Assembly: GCA_963995525.1 (NCBI GenBank)
Contig: OZ023206.1
Coordinates: forward strand, 26,454,303-26,518,302
Direction: 5' to 3'
Length of the DNA stretch: 64,000 nt
Origin: Escarpia spicata
Taxonomy: Eukaryota; Annelida; Polychaeta; Sabellida; Siboglinidae
In this document: piece by piece, positions 1 to 13,764 of the stretch
How positions within the stretch are numbered: position 1 is the first letter of the stretch
Layout of the letters: each line of letters begins with the position of its first letter
The notes under the pieces: generated by a model
Told to the model about the DNA's origin: nothing
The model's database searches: none
The model's input: only the letters and a program-made list of their open reading frames with translations
Made by a program: the position numbers and the translations under genes

Positions 1-1635
1 ATCATAGAAAATGTTGAATCCCGCCATTTTCTTTCATCCTCCTCTTCCATTTCCTCTGTACTGTCACCTTCTTCCTCATTTTCATATCTAGCTTCATTAT
101 CATGCTTATCATATTTGGTGAACGGGTTGAGGCACATGGCTTCACCTACACAGAAGCAGTACGGTGTGCAAAACAATCCTGCATAATGACAGCTACATGG
201 AAGACTGCTGCAAGCTTTCTCTACAGCTTTACACTGACAGTTGATGACGTCCATGAGGGCAGGGGGTGCTGCTGGTCTTCTTGCGATGTATGGAGTTTGC
301 ACACCCCTTGCACCAGTAACAAACTCCCATCCATAATCAGCGATATCAACCACGGGAGGAGTCTGCTGATCGTCTTCCTTCCAGAGCATGACTTTGTAGT
401 GAGCTCGCGGGATGTGGTAGGCCAAATTAGCGTCTGTCAGAGGAAAAGTCCTGATTCATACAACTTTCCCTCTGGTTCTTTTGTAGTAGCTGGCAGAAGC
501 CATGCTTGTGCCTTCGGAACATTTCCGTTCAGTCTCAATCAACTGTTCGAGAGTAACACCCTCATCACCGAAGACAGTGAAGAGACCAGAGTGGTCAGCA
601 GACTTCAATACCTTTAGCGCCATTGCTTTGCCATGACCAAATGGATAGGACACAGTATCGCAGCCTCACAGTGCATGCATACCAAGCAGTTTCAGACAAA
701 GGAGGAAAGAACTTTCGTTGATGTTGAGGATAGCCCCACTCCATCGATCTAGCTGCACACGGGCTGTCAACTGCATACTCCACACCTAGAAGATAAGCAG
801 AACAAAGACGTCAGTGTCATCGCTGATCACTTGTACAGTTTTCTTACCATTCTTCACAGCTTCCAGAAGATAACTAATGATAGTAATATCTGCTTCATCA
901 TAGCTGTAAACGCCCTCCTCTCTTCCAGCCATCGTCACATTGTTGCTCAAATTGAATGTGGAGAGAACCGTGATGAGAGCCTTCTTATTTGCCTTGCTCT
1001 TCATGATGGCATCGCGACATGGGAGCTTGCTGGATATTGTAATGTTGTAGTCAACATCCCCTTCATCGGCACGCCGGATTCGTTCATGGTCCTTTGCTGA
1101 CGGGTCATCACAGCTATCGAAGATGACCAGCACTGTTGTTGATTGGTACTGGCTGAGTATGTCCTTCATACTGTTGGCGAGATCTGAAGCAGACCCAGCA
1201 CAGGGCCACACAGTATGATATAGAAGTTGCTGGCCATCGACGATCACTATGTCTGGAACTGCTGGTTGAAGATCATCCACTTTCAGTTTAGAGACGAGAT
1301 TGGATGTTGTCCCAGTCCTCAGACATCCATATGCATCAATGATTGATGCAGGGACAGCGCTTAGTTCATGGTCAAAAAATGTTTGAAGTTCGACTTGCCA
1401 GTGCTGCCCTACCGTGATGAGACGACCGAATAGTGATGCCATGTCATAGAGCATCTTATCACCTATGGCCATACCACATTTGATTGATTCCATAGTTTTG
1501 ACTTTTCTTTTCAGGGAAGCGTGGAAGCCACCAGGCAATGACGACCTGAAGTCTATGAGCATGTCCTCCCCTATATTGAGGGTTCCCTGGACGTTGACAA
1601 AAGCACTCGCTACTTTACCATTAATAATGTTATAG

Positions 1636-1649
1636 AGGCTTGAACTTGT
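1636..1649. repeat. left target-site duplication
   Basis: AGGCTTGAACTTGT is repeated exactly at 3461-3474. Removing 1650-3474 restores the pseudogene frame across the Thr-Ser-Ser-Ser-Leu stretch. Confidence 0.88.
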
Positions 1650-3460
1650 CATACAAGCAATACAAGAAAAAAAGGAGGCACTGAAGTGTGTGGAAGAAGC
1701 GAGTGATGAAGAAAAGACAAGGCTGAAGCAGAAGTACCGGGAGAACAAGAAGGCAACAAATAACACAGTTGCAAAAGAAAGATATGAAAAACAGCAGGAA
1801 TTATGTGCTAGGATTGAAGAAGATGGAGGGAAAAACTGATCTTCAAACTTGCCAGGGATAGAGACAGAGACCGCAAAGATACTATACGAACATCAGCAAT
1901 GAAGAGATTGAGACGGGTCACTGGATGCTGGAGCAAAATAAGTGCTGGATGTTTGGGAGTACTTCAAGAAACTATTAAATCCGGAGGAAGAATATGATAT
2001 AGAGATACCTCATACTGTAAGGAGAGAGCTGGACGTGAGGACAATAACAGAAGAAGAGGTGGAGAAAGCAGTAAAGAAGATGAAAACGGGAAAGGCTATA
2101 GGAGTGGATGAAATCTCAGTGGAAATGGTGAAAGCAAACAGACTAGTTGGAATCAAGCGGCTGACGAGGTTGTTTAATGTGTACTTCACAGCTGGAGATA
2201 TACCAGCAGAATGGCGAAGTGGGGTGATTGTGTCGACATGGAAGGGAAAGGGGACATCCATGACCCAGGGAGAAACAGAGTCATCACATTATTGAGCCAA
2301 GCCCTGAAATTGTTGGAAAGGATACTGGAAGCTAGGGCGAGGCAAAATCGGAGAGAATCAGCTGGGATTTAGGAAAGGGAGAGGAACAGATGATGGATTG
2401 TTTGCCATCAGACACATTACGAGAAGAAGATCTGGAAAAGGCATTTGACACCGTGCCGAGAGAACTCACATTTGCAGTCATAAGATGGATGGAGGTTGGA
2501 GAAGCAGAAGCCAGAATGGTGGAGGACATCTACAAGGAGACAACAGCGGTAGTAATAGTCGAAAGAGAAACATCGGAACAATTTGGAGTGGAAGTAGGAC
2601 TCAGACAGGGAAATGCCTTGAGTCCCCTGCTTTTCATTATGGTGATGAATCTGATCAGTGGAAAGATATCGGAGCAGGAAGAACTTGATAATGTGGCTCA
2701 TAACGAGAAGAACTACAGAAAGCATTGCAAGAATGGAGTGACACCTTCAGAAAACACGGCTTCCGAATTAATCTGGAGAAGACTGAAGTAATGTGGATAG
2801 GTGAACGGAAGGTAGATCTGCATGTATTTGTTGACGGAAAGACCAATAAACAAGTGAACAGCTTTTTATACCTGGGCAGTACAGTGTGTGAGGATGGAAG
2901 GTGTAGTAAAGAAATACAGACGAGGGTGCAAGCAGGAGCAGCAGCATGGAAGAGGGTAGAAGACATTATGTGGGACAGAAAACTGAGGAAACAACTGAAA
3001 GGAAAAGTGTTGGAAGCCTGCGTTGTAGCAGCCTGTATATATGTGTTAGGAACACTGCCATCGACAGAGAGACAGGAGAAACTTCATGTAACAGAAAACA
3101 ACTAGGTAAGAAGAATATGTAGAGTAACGCGAGAGAACAGAAGGAAGATGAAGTAATTGAGAGAGGAGATTGGAATTAAAAAACACCTAAAGAGGAAATT
3201 AGCCGGTAAGAGAATGAAATTGGCGGGACATGTACATAGAATGGCGAAAAGAGCATGGAAAGTAGAAGAGGATGGCAGACGAAGGAGAGGAAGACCAAGG
3301 CTGAGATGGAACGCCAGCATAAAACGAGACCCGTGGAGGGCTGGCGTGAACAGCCATGAATGGATAGCCATTGCGGACGAGAGAGAGATGGAAAGAACTG
3401 ATAAGAAAAGTAAAAGAAACTACCAAGTGACGTGGACCCCACCCCGCAAGGGGAAGAAGA
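1650..3460 (+). mobile_element. 5'-truncated non-LTR retrotransposon (RTE-like RT) inserted in the PIN-like pseudogene
   Basis: Fragmented plus-strand frames give a reverse transcriptase in order: linker (KYRENKKATNN near 1730), fingers at 1942-2290 (EVEKAVKKMKTGKA, then GVDEISVEMVKA and GDIPAEWRSG), palm remnants near 2430 (LEKAFDTVPRE) and 2590-2640 (GLRQGNALSPLLF), thumb near 2790-2960 (FRINLEKTEVMW, FLYLGSTVCEDG) and a C-terminal tail at 3220-3330 (LAGHVHRM, RRRRGRPRLRW). Several frameshifts separate the pieces, so it is inactive. The element ends in GAAGAAGAA-like sequence at 3451-3460. Identical 14-bp repeats at 1636-1649 and 3461-3474 flank it. The same 3' region recurs at 59235-59405. 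Confidence 0.85.
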
Positions 3461-3474
3461 AGGCTTGAACTTGT
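3461..3474. repeat. right target-site duplication
   Basis: Second exact copy of AGGCTTGAACTTGT, directly after the 3' end of the inserted element. Confidence 0.88.
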
Positions 3475-3659
3475 TATTTTGTGAGGATGGGAGTGCTTCT
3501 TCAACACCTCGTAAACACGATTCCTGTCATCTGTATTGAGTATGCACCTCCTCTCTTCCTCCTCCTTACGTTTCTCCTCCTTCATCTCCTCATTAGCTGA
3601 GTACATGGACTCCATGGCAAATGTGACATGGGCACAGATGGGTTAGAACTCCACCCACA

Positions 3660-4289
3660 TGGCGACTTGGTAAAACATAGGGATGGATATCAAAATCGTG
3701 TCTCTAGCATAAACCAATTAAAAGTTATGCTCGATTTTGGCTATTTTCGGTTAAAATGGCGGCCATTTTGAATTTGTGTGATGTGAACATAGTCGGACAT
3801 CATTAAAAATGGTTTCATTGAATTCCTCACATGCCAAAACCATGTTCCTAGCATGCTCCAGTGCAAATATGTAACACATTTTCTAATTTGACCTATGTTC
3901 ACTGCAGCCATCTTGGATTTGTCTGGTTCCAACAAGTTGCCCAAGGATGGCGCGTTGCCTTCCCGCTGGCTTGAATTGAGGGACCCATAACCTATATGAT
4001 TCAGCAAAAAACCTTACACTACCAATCATTTCCGGGTTCCATATTGAACATAGTAAAGCGACAATTCGACTATGGACAACAATGCGACAAATTAAGGTTA
4101 TTCAACGACTACAAAGCCAGGTTCAACGTTGAACATCTTCATTATTAGAGAACGCATTACGTTTTGTATTCGCCACAGGCTGAGCATATGTTGACAGGAC
4201 ACTATTTATTCCTGAAATATTACACACTTCATGTACAGAACAAACAAAATGACTTAAATCAGTGCAATAACATTAGTCTGTAATGTTTC
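3660..4289. other. non-coding stretch upstream of the PIN-like pseudogene
   Basis: No gene is supported. The stretch holds two related motifs (AATGGCGGCCATTTTGAA near 3754 and CAGCCATCTTGGATTTG near 3905) about 150 bp apart, suggesting a decayed dispersed repeat. Confidence 0.4.
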
Positions 4290-5199
4290 TTGTTGCTATT
4301 GTATTGTAGCAAGTTGAAATTAAATGCAAATAAAACTGAATTGATCATTATTGGTACTCGAATGCAGCGTTGTAAACTGGATGTTTTTTTCCCTACGCGT
4401 ATTTTGAATCAGTACATCACGCCAGCAACCTCGGTGCGGAATCTAGGAGTAATCTTTGATAGAAACTTCAATTTCCGACAACATATATCTCAAACATGTC
4501 GCTGCTGTTTTTATCATATTCGTGATCTTCGCCGTATTCGCCGGTATATGTCATTTTCTGTTGCTAAGACTATTGCAACAGCGCTTGTTAGCAGCAGAAT
4601 TGACTATTGCAATTCCCTCCTTTATAATATCGCTAGCAAGGATATCACAAAACTTCAGCGTGTCCAAAATTGTCTAGCAAGAGTAGTTACAAGATCTCCT
4701 CGTTTTTCTCGCTCTGTGCCACTTTTGAAGTCTTTACATTGGCTTCCTGTACGATATCGTATAATTTTTAAGATCTGTACCATTACATATCAGGCACTGT
4801 CCAGTAAGCAACCATCTTATTTGCATTTATTGCTTACTCCTGTAAGAAAATCTATCCAGCTTCGATCATCTAGTTCTGACCTACTTTTTGTTCCTAGAGT
4901 CAACACTAACATTGGAACTAGGGCTTTTTCTGTTGCTGCACCAACTCTTTGGAATATGCTTCCTCTTAGTGTTAGATCAGTTGAAAATATTACAAAATTC
5001 CGTCGTCATTTAAAAACGTATCTTTACAACCTTGCTTATCCACCTTAGCTCCCTAGCGCCTTGACCCATCTGTTGACAACTGGAAAACTACTTATGGACT
5101 TTGAGATTGACTAACCCTTTTGTTTTGATGCGCCTCTGAGCTTGGTTTCCAAGGATTTAGGCGCAATAGAAGTTATATTATTATTATTATTATTATTGT
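4290..5199 (+). mobile_element. 3' end of an L2/CR1-like non-LTR retrotransposon (RT thumb to C-terminus, ATT tail)
   Basis: An uninterrupted frame at 4290-5048 encodes about 250 residues matching the C-terminal third of CR1/L2 reverse transcriptases: LKLNANKTELIIIGT (thumb), SVRNLGVIFD, ATALVSSRIDYCNSLLYN, LQRVQNCLARVVTRSPRF, LLKSLHWLPVRYR and a terminal TRAFSVAAPTLWNMLP. The catalytic palm is absent, so this is a 5'-truncated copy. A short 3' UTR (GCGCAATAGAAGTT near 5161) leads into an (ATT)n tail at about 5175-5198, the usual 3' signature of the group. The intact frame implies a fairly young insertion. Homology begins near 4305, so the first codons may be flanking DNA. Confidence 0.88.
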
Positions 5200-5204
5200 T
5201 ACGC

Positions 5205-5590
5205 AGAGGCGTCGATTTGGAGGACTGAGCCTCCCAATAATTTAGGTGGGGGCTGGAGATAGTATTAGCCCCCAATATTTTGGGACTGTAGGTAGATTGT
5301 GGGTGCAATTTGAGGTTTTTAGTCAGCCTGAAGTGGGAGCAAATCGAGGTTTTGGAGAGCCTCAACGGGGGTACATTTGAGGGTTTCCGAGAGCCTCAAA
5401 TTGGGTGTTTTTGGTCAGCTTCAAAGTGGGGTGAAAATTGATGTTTCTTGAGAGCCTCAAGATGGGTCTTTTTGGCTAGCCTCAAGGTGGGGTGCAATTG
5501 TGGTTTTTGGAAAGCCTCAAAGTGGATGTTTCGATGAGCCTCAAGGGGATGCAAATTGAGGTTTTTGGAATGTCTCAGTTCCTCCCAATA
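5205..5590. repeat. degenerate tandem repeat with GAGCCTCAA motif
   Basis: Six or more imperfect units of roughly 50-60 bp share blocks such as GAGAGCCTCAA, GGTGGGGTGCAA and GAGGTTTTTGGA. A diverged relative lies at 58955-59150 (GGGTTTTGTTGGCGAGGG, GGTGCAAATCGAGATTTTCG). No protein is supported. Confidence 0.6.
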
Positions 5591-5659
5591 GTCACCACGT
5601 TACGCCAGTGTTACATAAGCTTATAACCGGTATCCGTACCAATTCGTATTATGTTGCAG

Positions 5660-7193
<1,534 letters not shown>

Positions 7194-9855
7194 CAACAAT
7201 GGCGCAGAATAGTGCAGATTCGTTGAACCTTCACATACATCACTGGATTGGTATATGTTTTGAAAGATAGTATGCTACCCGCCCCAGCGAACAGGGTTTT
7301 AAGTCACTCAGGCCTATTCTGCACATGAGTCAAAAATAGCTGTCCAGGTCAGGTCCCATCAATGTTGTTATTTTGGCAGAAATGCATATATTATAATATC
7401 ATCTTTCAATGTTCAGTTTATTTTTCTCGACAAATAATCCAAACGTAATAAAATACATCCATTTATGAACCATCATGTAAAGAAATAATAGGCAATATGA
7501 ACCAAAATGAAGCGCCAAATGTATGTTTATGGCCTGTCAATTGTGTGGCAATACCTTATAAACTCATCTTCCAATGTCAAGTTTATTTTCCTCGACAAAT
7601 AATAAAAACTAAAAATACTAAGATGCAATTCAGACAATATGACTTTAAATGAGTTCAATTCTCATTAGACTTATTTCTAAAGGCTTCAATTTTAGCAGTA
7701 TATACAAAACTACTGAAGCTATATCAAAAAAAATGAGGTATCATTTTAAAGCTGCTGATCTATGGAATCAAACTTTTTTTTACTTACTACCCACTTTGCT
7801 GTAGCAGAACACATATATATGATAATATATAATTTATATATGCATTTATATATATATATATAATGTTTAGGAATGACAATTGTTAGTAACAACATAGGTA
7901 TAGACGTGGTTAATAGTTGTGTGGAATCGTTACTTACTCTATCATAGGAAAGCTATTGGGATTCTCATAACGATCCCTCCCAAGTTATATTTGTTTCGGT
8001 GTTTCGTTTGAGATTCATTTCGTAAATAAATATGCAGTATCGACTACAATAAACTTGCGCGTTTATACATATGGCTATTTTTTTTATACTTATGTGGTGC
8101 TGTAAAGAGAGACAATTCACTTAGTCTTAACCGGATCCGGTCAAAATTCGATGAAATAGTAACAAGTTGTCCGGCTCTGTATAGTATAACACACGGGTGT
8201 TTAAAATTTCGCAAGTTACCTGAAGTTACGATCAAAATTAGTTATTTCATAAATGTTATTAAATCGACTGTTAATATTGCTTAAACTAGTAAAACACTAG
8301 AAAACTGCATAGAACTGAACCTGATTTGGGAGAAGCTAATTCAACTGAGGATGCATTTTAATGCACCTACCCGGTGCAGTGAAAGGAGCCAGTATGCTAT
8401 CCTACACAGAATTAGCGGGCATAGTAATTTGTAATAGGAACTCTTTTGTGTTTAACGTGAGAAAATGGAACACCGCTGAACATCAATGGGTACTGAAGTT
8501 AAGTCAGCCCGACTCGGCCAACAAAGCCTGTTTTTAAACTGGATGTTTAGTTTACTATTTGAACATGCTCCGGGGTCGTACCTTCCAAATTGCGAACATT
8601 GTTTCGGTCTTACTAAGCACACGTCTGGCGACTTGTATACCTTCAACATTGCAAATATAATTTTAAAAACATTATATTAATTAATAAAAAATTAGGTACA
8701 GACTGCATCAATGTCCCAACAAGACGAGGCACTGTGATATGTATTTTTTGCTAAGCGATGGTCTCATAATTCACAAAGTTCAAAACATCATAGTGTTTCG
8801 CACTAACTCAAACCACCACATACCCCACCAAAACGGGGAATAGAATTTAAGTCTCAGCGATCCAAAATGTCAGTAGTTGTCGGATTCTTCTTCTTTTCGT
8901 TGTTGTTCCCTCAGACCGAGACTCCTGTTTCACGACTGAACGTCGCTAGAAGAAGAAGGCCAAACATATTTTCTTTTTCTGGTGTTTCTGTAGGCCATAT
9001 TACCTTCTTCTCGTCGTGGTGTGTTGGACAATCTTGCAGGAGGTGTTTCGGTCGTTGGGGCTATGCTACAAGGACATGGCATGTCTGTTTTTCCAATGTG
9101 TACTTTGGTGCAGAAATAGTGCCTATATACTATTATTGAAATCCGGGAGATTCACCAGCGGTCCAGTATGATGTGTCGAAGACGTGGGGGTGATGTTGGA
9201 GATTTTTCGCCGTAAATTCAGCGCTTCGGCACGTCTCCAATGGTCTCGAAGACACGGGGGTGCTTTTGGAGATTTTCAGTGAAAATCCGGGAGATTTGGT
9301 CGTATTCCGGCAAACCGGGAGATATACCTACAATCCGAGAGACCCCCGGAAATTCCGGGAGTGTTGGAAGGTATATGCCTCAATTCGCAGTGTCAAGTCT
9401 TCAGGCGCACCATTATCACCTTGATCACCGAATCACCCTATTCAAATGACGTCACAGGGTTGCCGAAATATTCTGATAGGAGTCTATCCACAATTGCGAC
9501 GATGCGTATTAATGTATGTTCTATTCGCTAGGTGGCGTCAATTGGGCGATTTATTTCCCCGTGAAATGTCGTGATAGTCCTTGACTATGCACTGCGGCGA
9601 GCGATCGACGGCAGAAAAGAGGAACTTGGATTCTAGATAAAAAGAAGGAAAAGTAAACGTGTTTAACCTGAGGTGATCACGGATTTCGAATCCGATGATA
9701 TTGCGCTACTATTAGAAGTGATCAATCAGCCAAAGGAGCTTCTAACACGAGTGGAAACATAATGTGCGAGCATAGGTTTAAAGGTCAATCCTGGAAATAT
9801 ATATCATTCAAACAATTAAGAAACACCAGTATCGTTGCCAGGGAAGGGGCTGTTT
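7194..9855. other. intergenic AT-rich stretch with small repeats
   Basis: No gene is supported. Two related copies of a block (TTTATTTTTCTCGACAAATAAT near 7418 and its relative near 7581) lie about 160 bp apart. (AT)n tracts occur near 7815-7862. At 9140-9375 there are repeated CCGGGAG and GACACGGGGGTG-type motifs of a decayed repeat. The remainder shows nothing recognisable. Confidence 0.5.
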
Positions 9856-9857
9856 TA

Positions 9858-10260
9858 TAGAAGGTTGAAGACTACAAATACCTTGGCTTCTGGGTCGAAC
9901 CAATAGGCAAAGACATCAAAACCAGGAAGGCAATGGCATGGAGAGGACTCAACCAACTAGACCTAATAGGGAAATCTAAACTCCCACGACTATTTTTGCA
10001 ACAGTAGCGCCTGTGCTACTCTATGGATGCGAAACATGAACAATGACGAAAAGCTTGACAAACAACTAGACGGAATGTTATACAAAAAAGCTTCGAGCCG
10101 CATTTAACATTCACTGCAACAGCATTTGACAAACATATAACTATGCATTGGAATATGTAAAGTCATGATAATATAAAAAGAAGACGATTGAGATTTGCAG
10201 AACACTGCTGCAGACGTAAGGATGAAATGGCATCATCGACTGCTTGGAGCAGTGGCCGAC
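9858..10260 (+). pseudogene. decayed RT C-terminal region of a non-LTR retrotransposon
   Basis: Plus-strand frames contain DYKYLGFWVEP, DIKTRKAMAWRGLNQLD and KSKLPRLF, then after stops and shifts RRRLRFAEHCCRRKDE. These are the thumb and C-terminal landmarks of a common animal RTE-like RT (YKYLGSW..., LRFAGHC...). Many stops and frameshifts are present and the catalytic palm is absent. Confidence 0.7.
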
Positions 10261-10587
10261 ATGAGTGAGTGATTGAGTGAGTGAGTGCGTGCCTAAAATA
10301 GGCAACGAATCAACATCGCAGGAAACCCGTGGCGCCCCTGGTGTATAATATAAACCACTGATGATTACTAGCTGGTAACGTGGATAGTTTTGGGTTGAGG
10401 AAATATGCATGCTTTAACACAGCAGTTGAACTGATTCGCTCTCAAAATGGGCAGAAGCATTTAGGAAAAAGTGTAGTGCATCTATGTAATGTGATTAAAA
10501 CGCCGTGAAGACGTTGCACGAAGTCCCGAAGAGACATTTATTCAAAAGTGTTCGTGCTTGGTGAGTTATCGCCCAGACAACTGATGA

Positions 10588-11290
10588 GTGACGGCTAGCC
10601 CCACTGTCGAAGCCGCAGTCCACCTCCGCGCACACAGCCACACACGCACAAACAACAAACAATCACAGATGAGGCTGAAGTCGCCGAAGACGCCCGCGAG
10701 GTCAAGGTCGCGCAAACACAGCTCAGCTAGCGACGACCATATTACAGCTAAGATAATGGACATTTTGACGGATGAACACTTCGCCGCGAACGTCGCCGAA
10801 CAAACAGCAGACAGTGTCGCCCTGAAACTGAGCGCGCGCCTTGAAACCTAGAGAAAGAGAAATGGAAGGTGGACATGTTGGCGACGGAGGTGAACAAACG
10901 TGAACAATACAGGCGTCGTCCGAACCTCTTCATCTCCGGCATTCCAGAGACATCAGACGAAGTCACAAACAACTTAGTGATCGACACAATAAAGAAACTG
11001 GGATTAATCACTGCCTAGGCAAATAGACCGACGAATGTGGAACCCCCCCCCCAAAAAAAACCCGGATAATTGTGCGTTTTCGTGTACACGACAACGCACC
11101 AAACTGAAGAACCACAACCGGCACCATTTGGACGAACAGATACGCACAAAAGATTTGACGTCTAAGAGAGCAGCATTTGCTTCCAAAACAAGATTTCCCC
11201 AAAACAAAAGAAAATCAGTGACTGCTGGACATATGCAGTGAGAGTTCTTGATAAAACAAACGTGGGAATAATAAAAGAAATCCTTTCTGC
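10588..11290 (+). pseudogene. decayed L1-type ORF1 (RRM/transposase_22-like) remnant
   Basis: An open frame at 10588-10851 gives a basic segment followed by DHITAKIMDILTDEHFAANV. After a stop, another frame reads NKREQYRRRPNLFISGIPE and then LVIDTIKKLGLIT, followed by an RTKLK and EDLTSK-like stretch to about 11290. This order (coiled coil, EQYSRR-N-ISGIPE, then an RNA-binding fold) is that of L1-group ORF1 RNA chaperones. Homopolymers at 11043-11059 accompany frameshifts. It may belong to the same insertion as the RT remnant at 11567-13250, with a repeat between them. Confidence 0.65.
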
Positions 11291-11329
11291 AAAGGACCTA
11301 GACATATATTAGACGGATCTTTGTGTAAC

Positions 11330-11565
11330 GGTCAGATACTGCAACATATATTAGTTACAACATACTATGTCATCAATGTATCATTGTATTATTCTTGTAT
11401 AATTGCTAAGGCTTTTTAAGTCTCCCCGAAAACAACATTCAAAGTTGCAAGTACTGTGACTTTTAGCCATCTTAATGGCACATTATATTTATTATTATCG
11501 GGCCAAAGACTACATGTTAGTTGCAATATAGTATGCTATCACTGTGCATACCATGTGCTAGGGAG
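11330..11565. repeat. copy of a ~180-bp dispersed repeat, also at 25085-25520
   Basis: Blocks GGCTTTTTAAGTCTCCCCGAAAA (near 11410), ATTATCGGGCCAAAGACT (near 11495) and GTATTATTCTTGTATAATTG correspond in order to blocks at 25105, 25210 and 25265. Here it lies between the ORF1-like and RT-like remnants. Confidence 0.7.
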
Positions 11566-11566
11566 A

Positions 11567-13250
11567 AACAAACTGATTACACTTCTAGACAAACAGGGTA
11601 GAGAAATAGAAGACCAAGATTATGATCATGAAACGAATAGAGACAATAAAACATTATGTTATCTTATCTTATCTTACACCGAGTTATACGACAGTGAACA
11701 AAGTACCGTAATTCACACCGACCCGAAAGAGGTACCAGAGATAACACCATGGGAGGTGGAAGCAGCGCTAAGATATATGGAGAATGGGAAGACTACGTAA
11801 ACTTTGAAACATTAAAAGCAGGAGAAGATATCATCTCGAAGACACCGGCTAAGCTAACTGTTTATCAGGAAGACGAATGCCCACCGCATGGAAGAACGCA
11901 AAGATGGTGATAATCTACAAAAGAAGGGAAATAAGAAAGACTTAAAGAACTACAGACCGATATGTCTGTTATCAAACATCTACAAATTACTCACAAAGAT
12001 ACTAATGAATAGGCTAGAGAAGACATTCAAACTCCTGAAAGACATCTACACCAACAGTTTGGTGACATCCCACCTACACAAAAAGAGCAACAAGATCAAC
12101 ATCAAGAGAGGAGTACGACAGGTTGACACCATATCGCCCACGCTGTTTACGGCAACACTCGAAAGCATATTCCGAAGATTGACCTGGAAAACCAGAGGCT
12201 TGATATTTTAGTCATCTTCGCTTCGCCGAAGACATACTCATATGCTCTACAACACCTCAAGAACTACAAAAAATGCTGCAGGAGCTAGCTGATGAAAATA
12301 AAAAAACAGGGTCTTAAATGAACATTTTGAAGACAAAAGTGACGACTCTGATAGAGAACGTTGAAAGCTACGTCTATCTGGGACAGCGATACAGTATCAG
12401 AAACAAAACCCATGACAAGGAGATTCAAAGATGATTCACCGCCGGCTGGACAGCATTCGCTAAACACCGCGACATCTTCAAGGGTAACTTTGGAACATGC
12501 TTGAAGTGACAAGTCTACAACTCATCATCACTCACTGTACAGCACAATTTGTAACACAAAGGCACTCGAACGCACGTGCTACTAAAAAAACTTACACATG
12601 TGCAACTACACCACAAGAACTATAACAAAAATGCTGCAGGAGCTAACTGATAAAAGTGAAAAATAAGGTCTGAAGATGAGCATTTCAAAGACAAAGTGAT
12701 GCTAAAAATGACACACCAATATATATCAACACCACGCAGATAGAGAACGTTGAAAGCTACGTTTATCTGGGACAGCAGAGAAAAAACCAAGAGAAGGAGA
12801 TTCAAAGAAGAATCACCGCTGGCTGGACAGCATTCGCCAAACACCTCGACATCTTCAAGGGTTACTTTGGAACCTGCTTGAAGAGACAAGTCTACAACTC
12901 ATGCGTACTTCCAGCGATGACATACGGAGCGGAAACATGGGCACTCACCATCCAGGCAAAGAACAAGCTAGCAGCTGCAGAAACTAATATGGAAAGAAAT
13001 ATGTTAAACATCACATATCGGGAGAGAAAAAAAAATCTGTGCAAGAGAGAAGACATGGTAGAACAAATCAGAAGACAAAAATGAACGTGGGCAGGACACA
13101 TCATCAGACTACGAGATAACCGATGGACATCGCGTATCACAACCTGGATACCTTACGAATGGAAACAATCTACAGCTGTAGAGGAAAACCGGCGAGACGG
13201 TGGAGAGACGAACTAGACGAGTACTGCGCGCGAGCTGGGGACAAATCGTC
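11567..13250 (+). pseudogene. decayed reverse transcriptase of an RTE/L1-like element with an internal duplication
   Basis: In order: LITLLDKQGREIEDQD (11567), SEQSTVIHTDPKEVPEI (near 11695), [17 protein letters not shown] (11928), a run [12 protein letters not shown] then [19 protein letters not shown] (12080-12190), LRFAEDILICS near 12212 where the usual FADD has become FAED, ENVESYVYLGQ-like thumb segments, and KRQVYNSCVLPAMTYGAETW (12880), ending with GKPARRWRDELDEY near 13190. Block 12256-12525 is repeated at about 12607-12903. Frames are broken repeatedly and the palm between 12050 and 12080 is shortened, so it is inactive. Confidence 0.8.
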
Positions 13251-13764
13251 CCTACGACGGGGCAAAACAAAGGGGCAAGACAAGAGGGGGCAAAAGAAAA
13301 ACTTGCCCGAGGGGCTTCTCCGGGCATGTAAAAATATCAGAATTGGTCACGTCTTGTTGTGGGAGCCTCGAAAGGTCATGCAAAATTCCCGTCTACTTTA
13401 AAAAAAAAATTTAACAAATTCCCCAAGGTGGCTAGAATGACTAGAAATGGTCAGAATTCTTTAATGAGAAGGTCTGCACGAGTGACGGGTATTTAAAAAA
13501 AAAAAATTAGAATCAGAAAACATGTCAAGTACTTTAGCTATTCGGACAATAGGCCTATATAGTGTGATGACTATAAATATGCCATATTTTATCCTTTTGA
13601 CATTCACGTGTTTGTCCGAATGTGACATAATAAGGCATATTGGCATTGCTGAACGTGTCTCTTGCTGTAGTGTAAGCTGAAATACATTACAAGTCATTTT
13701 TGGTAGCTTGTTAGGAATAATAAAATGGACTAATCGGTTTAATTTTAACTAATTTTCTGAAAAA

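Larger units (their letters stand above)
1..3615 (-). pseudogene. PIN-like multicopy family protein, broken by three stops and a retrotransposon insertion
   Basis: Read leftwards, the coding sequence starts near 3615 (MESMYSANEE; a stop lies just upstream near 3646), runs to about 3475, is interrupted by the element at 1650-3460, resumes at 1649 and continues to the window edge, about 595 codons. Visible features in order are an N-terminal KEEEERR segment, the landmark DYGCLRTG-like DAYGCLRTG, a core with DIVIVDGQQLLYH, LVIFDS, SAKDHERIRR and VISDDTDVFVLL (acidic residues as in PIN/FEN-like nucleases), then GCDTVSYPFGHGKAMALK and a Cys-rich tail (INCQCKA, PCSCHYAGLFC, YCFCVG). One frame is kept throughout, but stops occur at 786-788 (TAG), 666-668 (TGA) and 456-458 (TGA). 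I recognise the family from large uncharacterised expansions in invertebrates and fish. A nuclease role is inferred from the acidic core. Three stops plus an insertion make this copy dead. Confidence 0.75.

Noticed and set aside
102..617. 171-codon plus-strand frame
   Set aside because: It is antisense to the PIN-like pseudogene, whose conserved motifs lie on the minus strand.
456..788. TGA codons of the PIN-like pseudogene as selenocysteine or recoding sites
   Set aside because: One of the three stops is TAG and the copy also carries an insertion; decay is the simpler reading.
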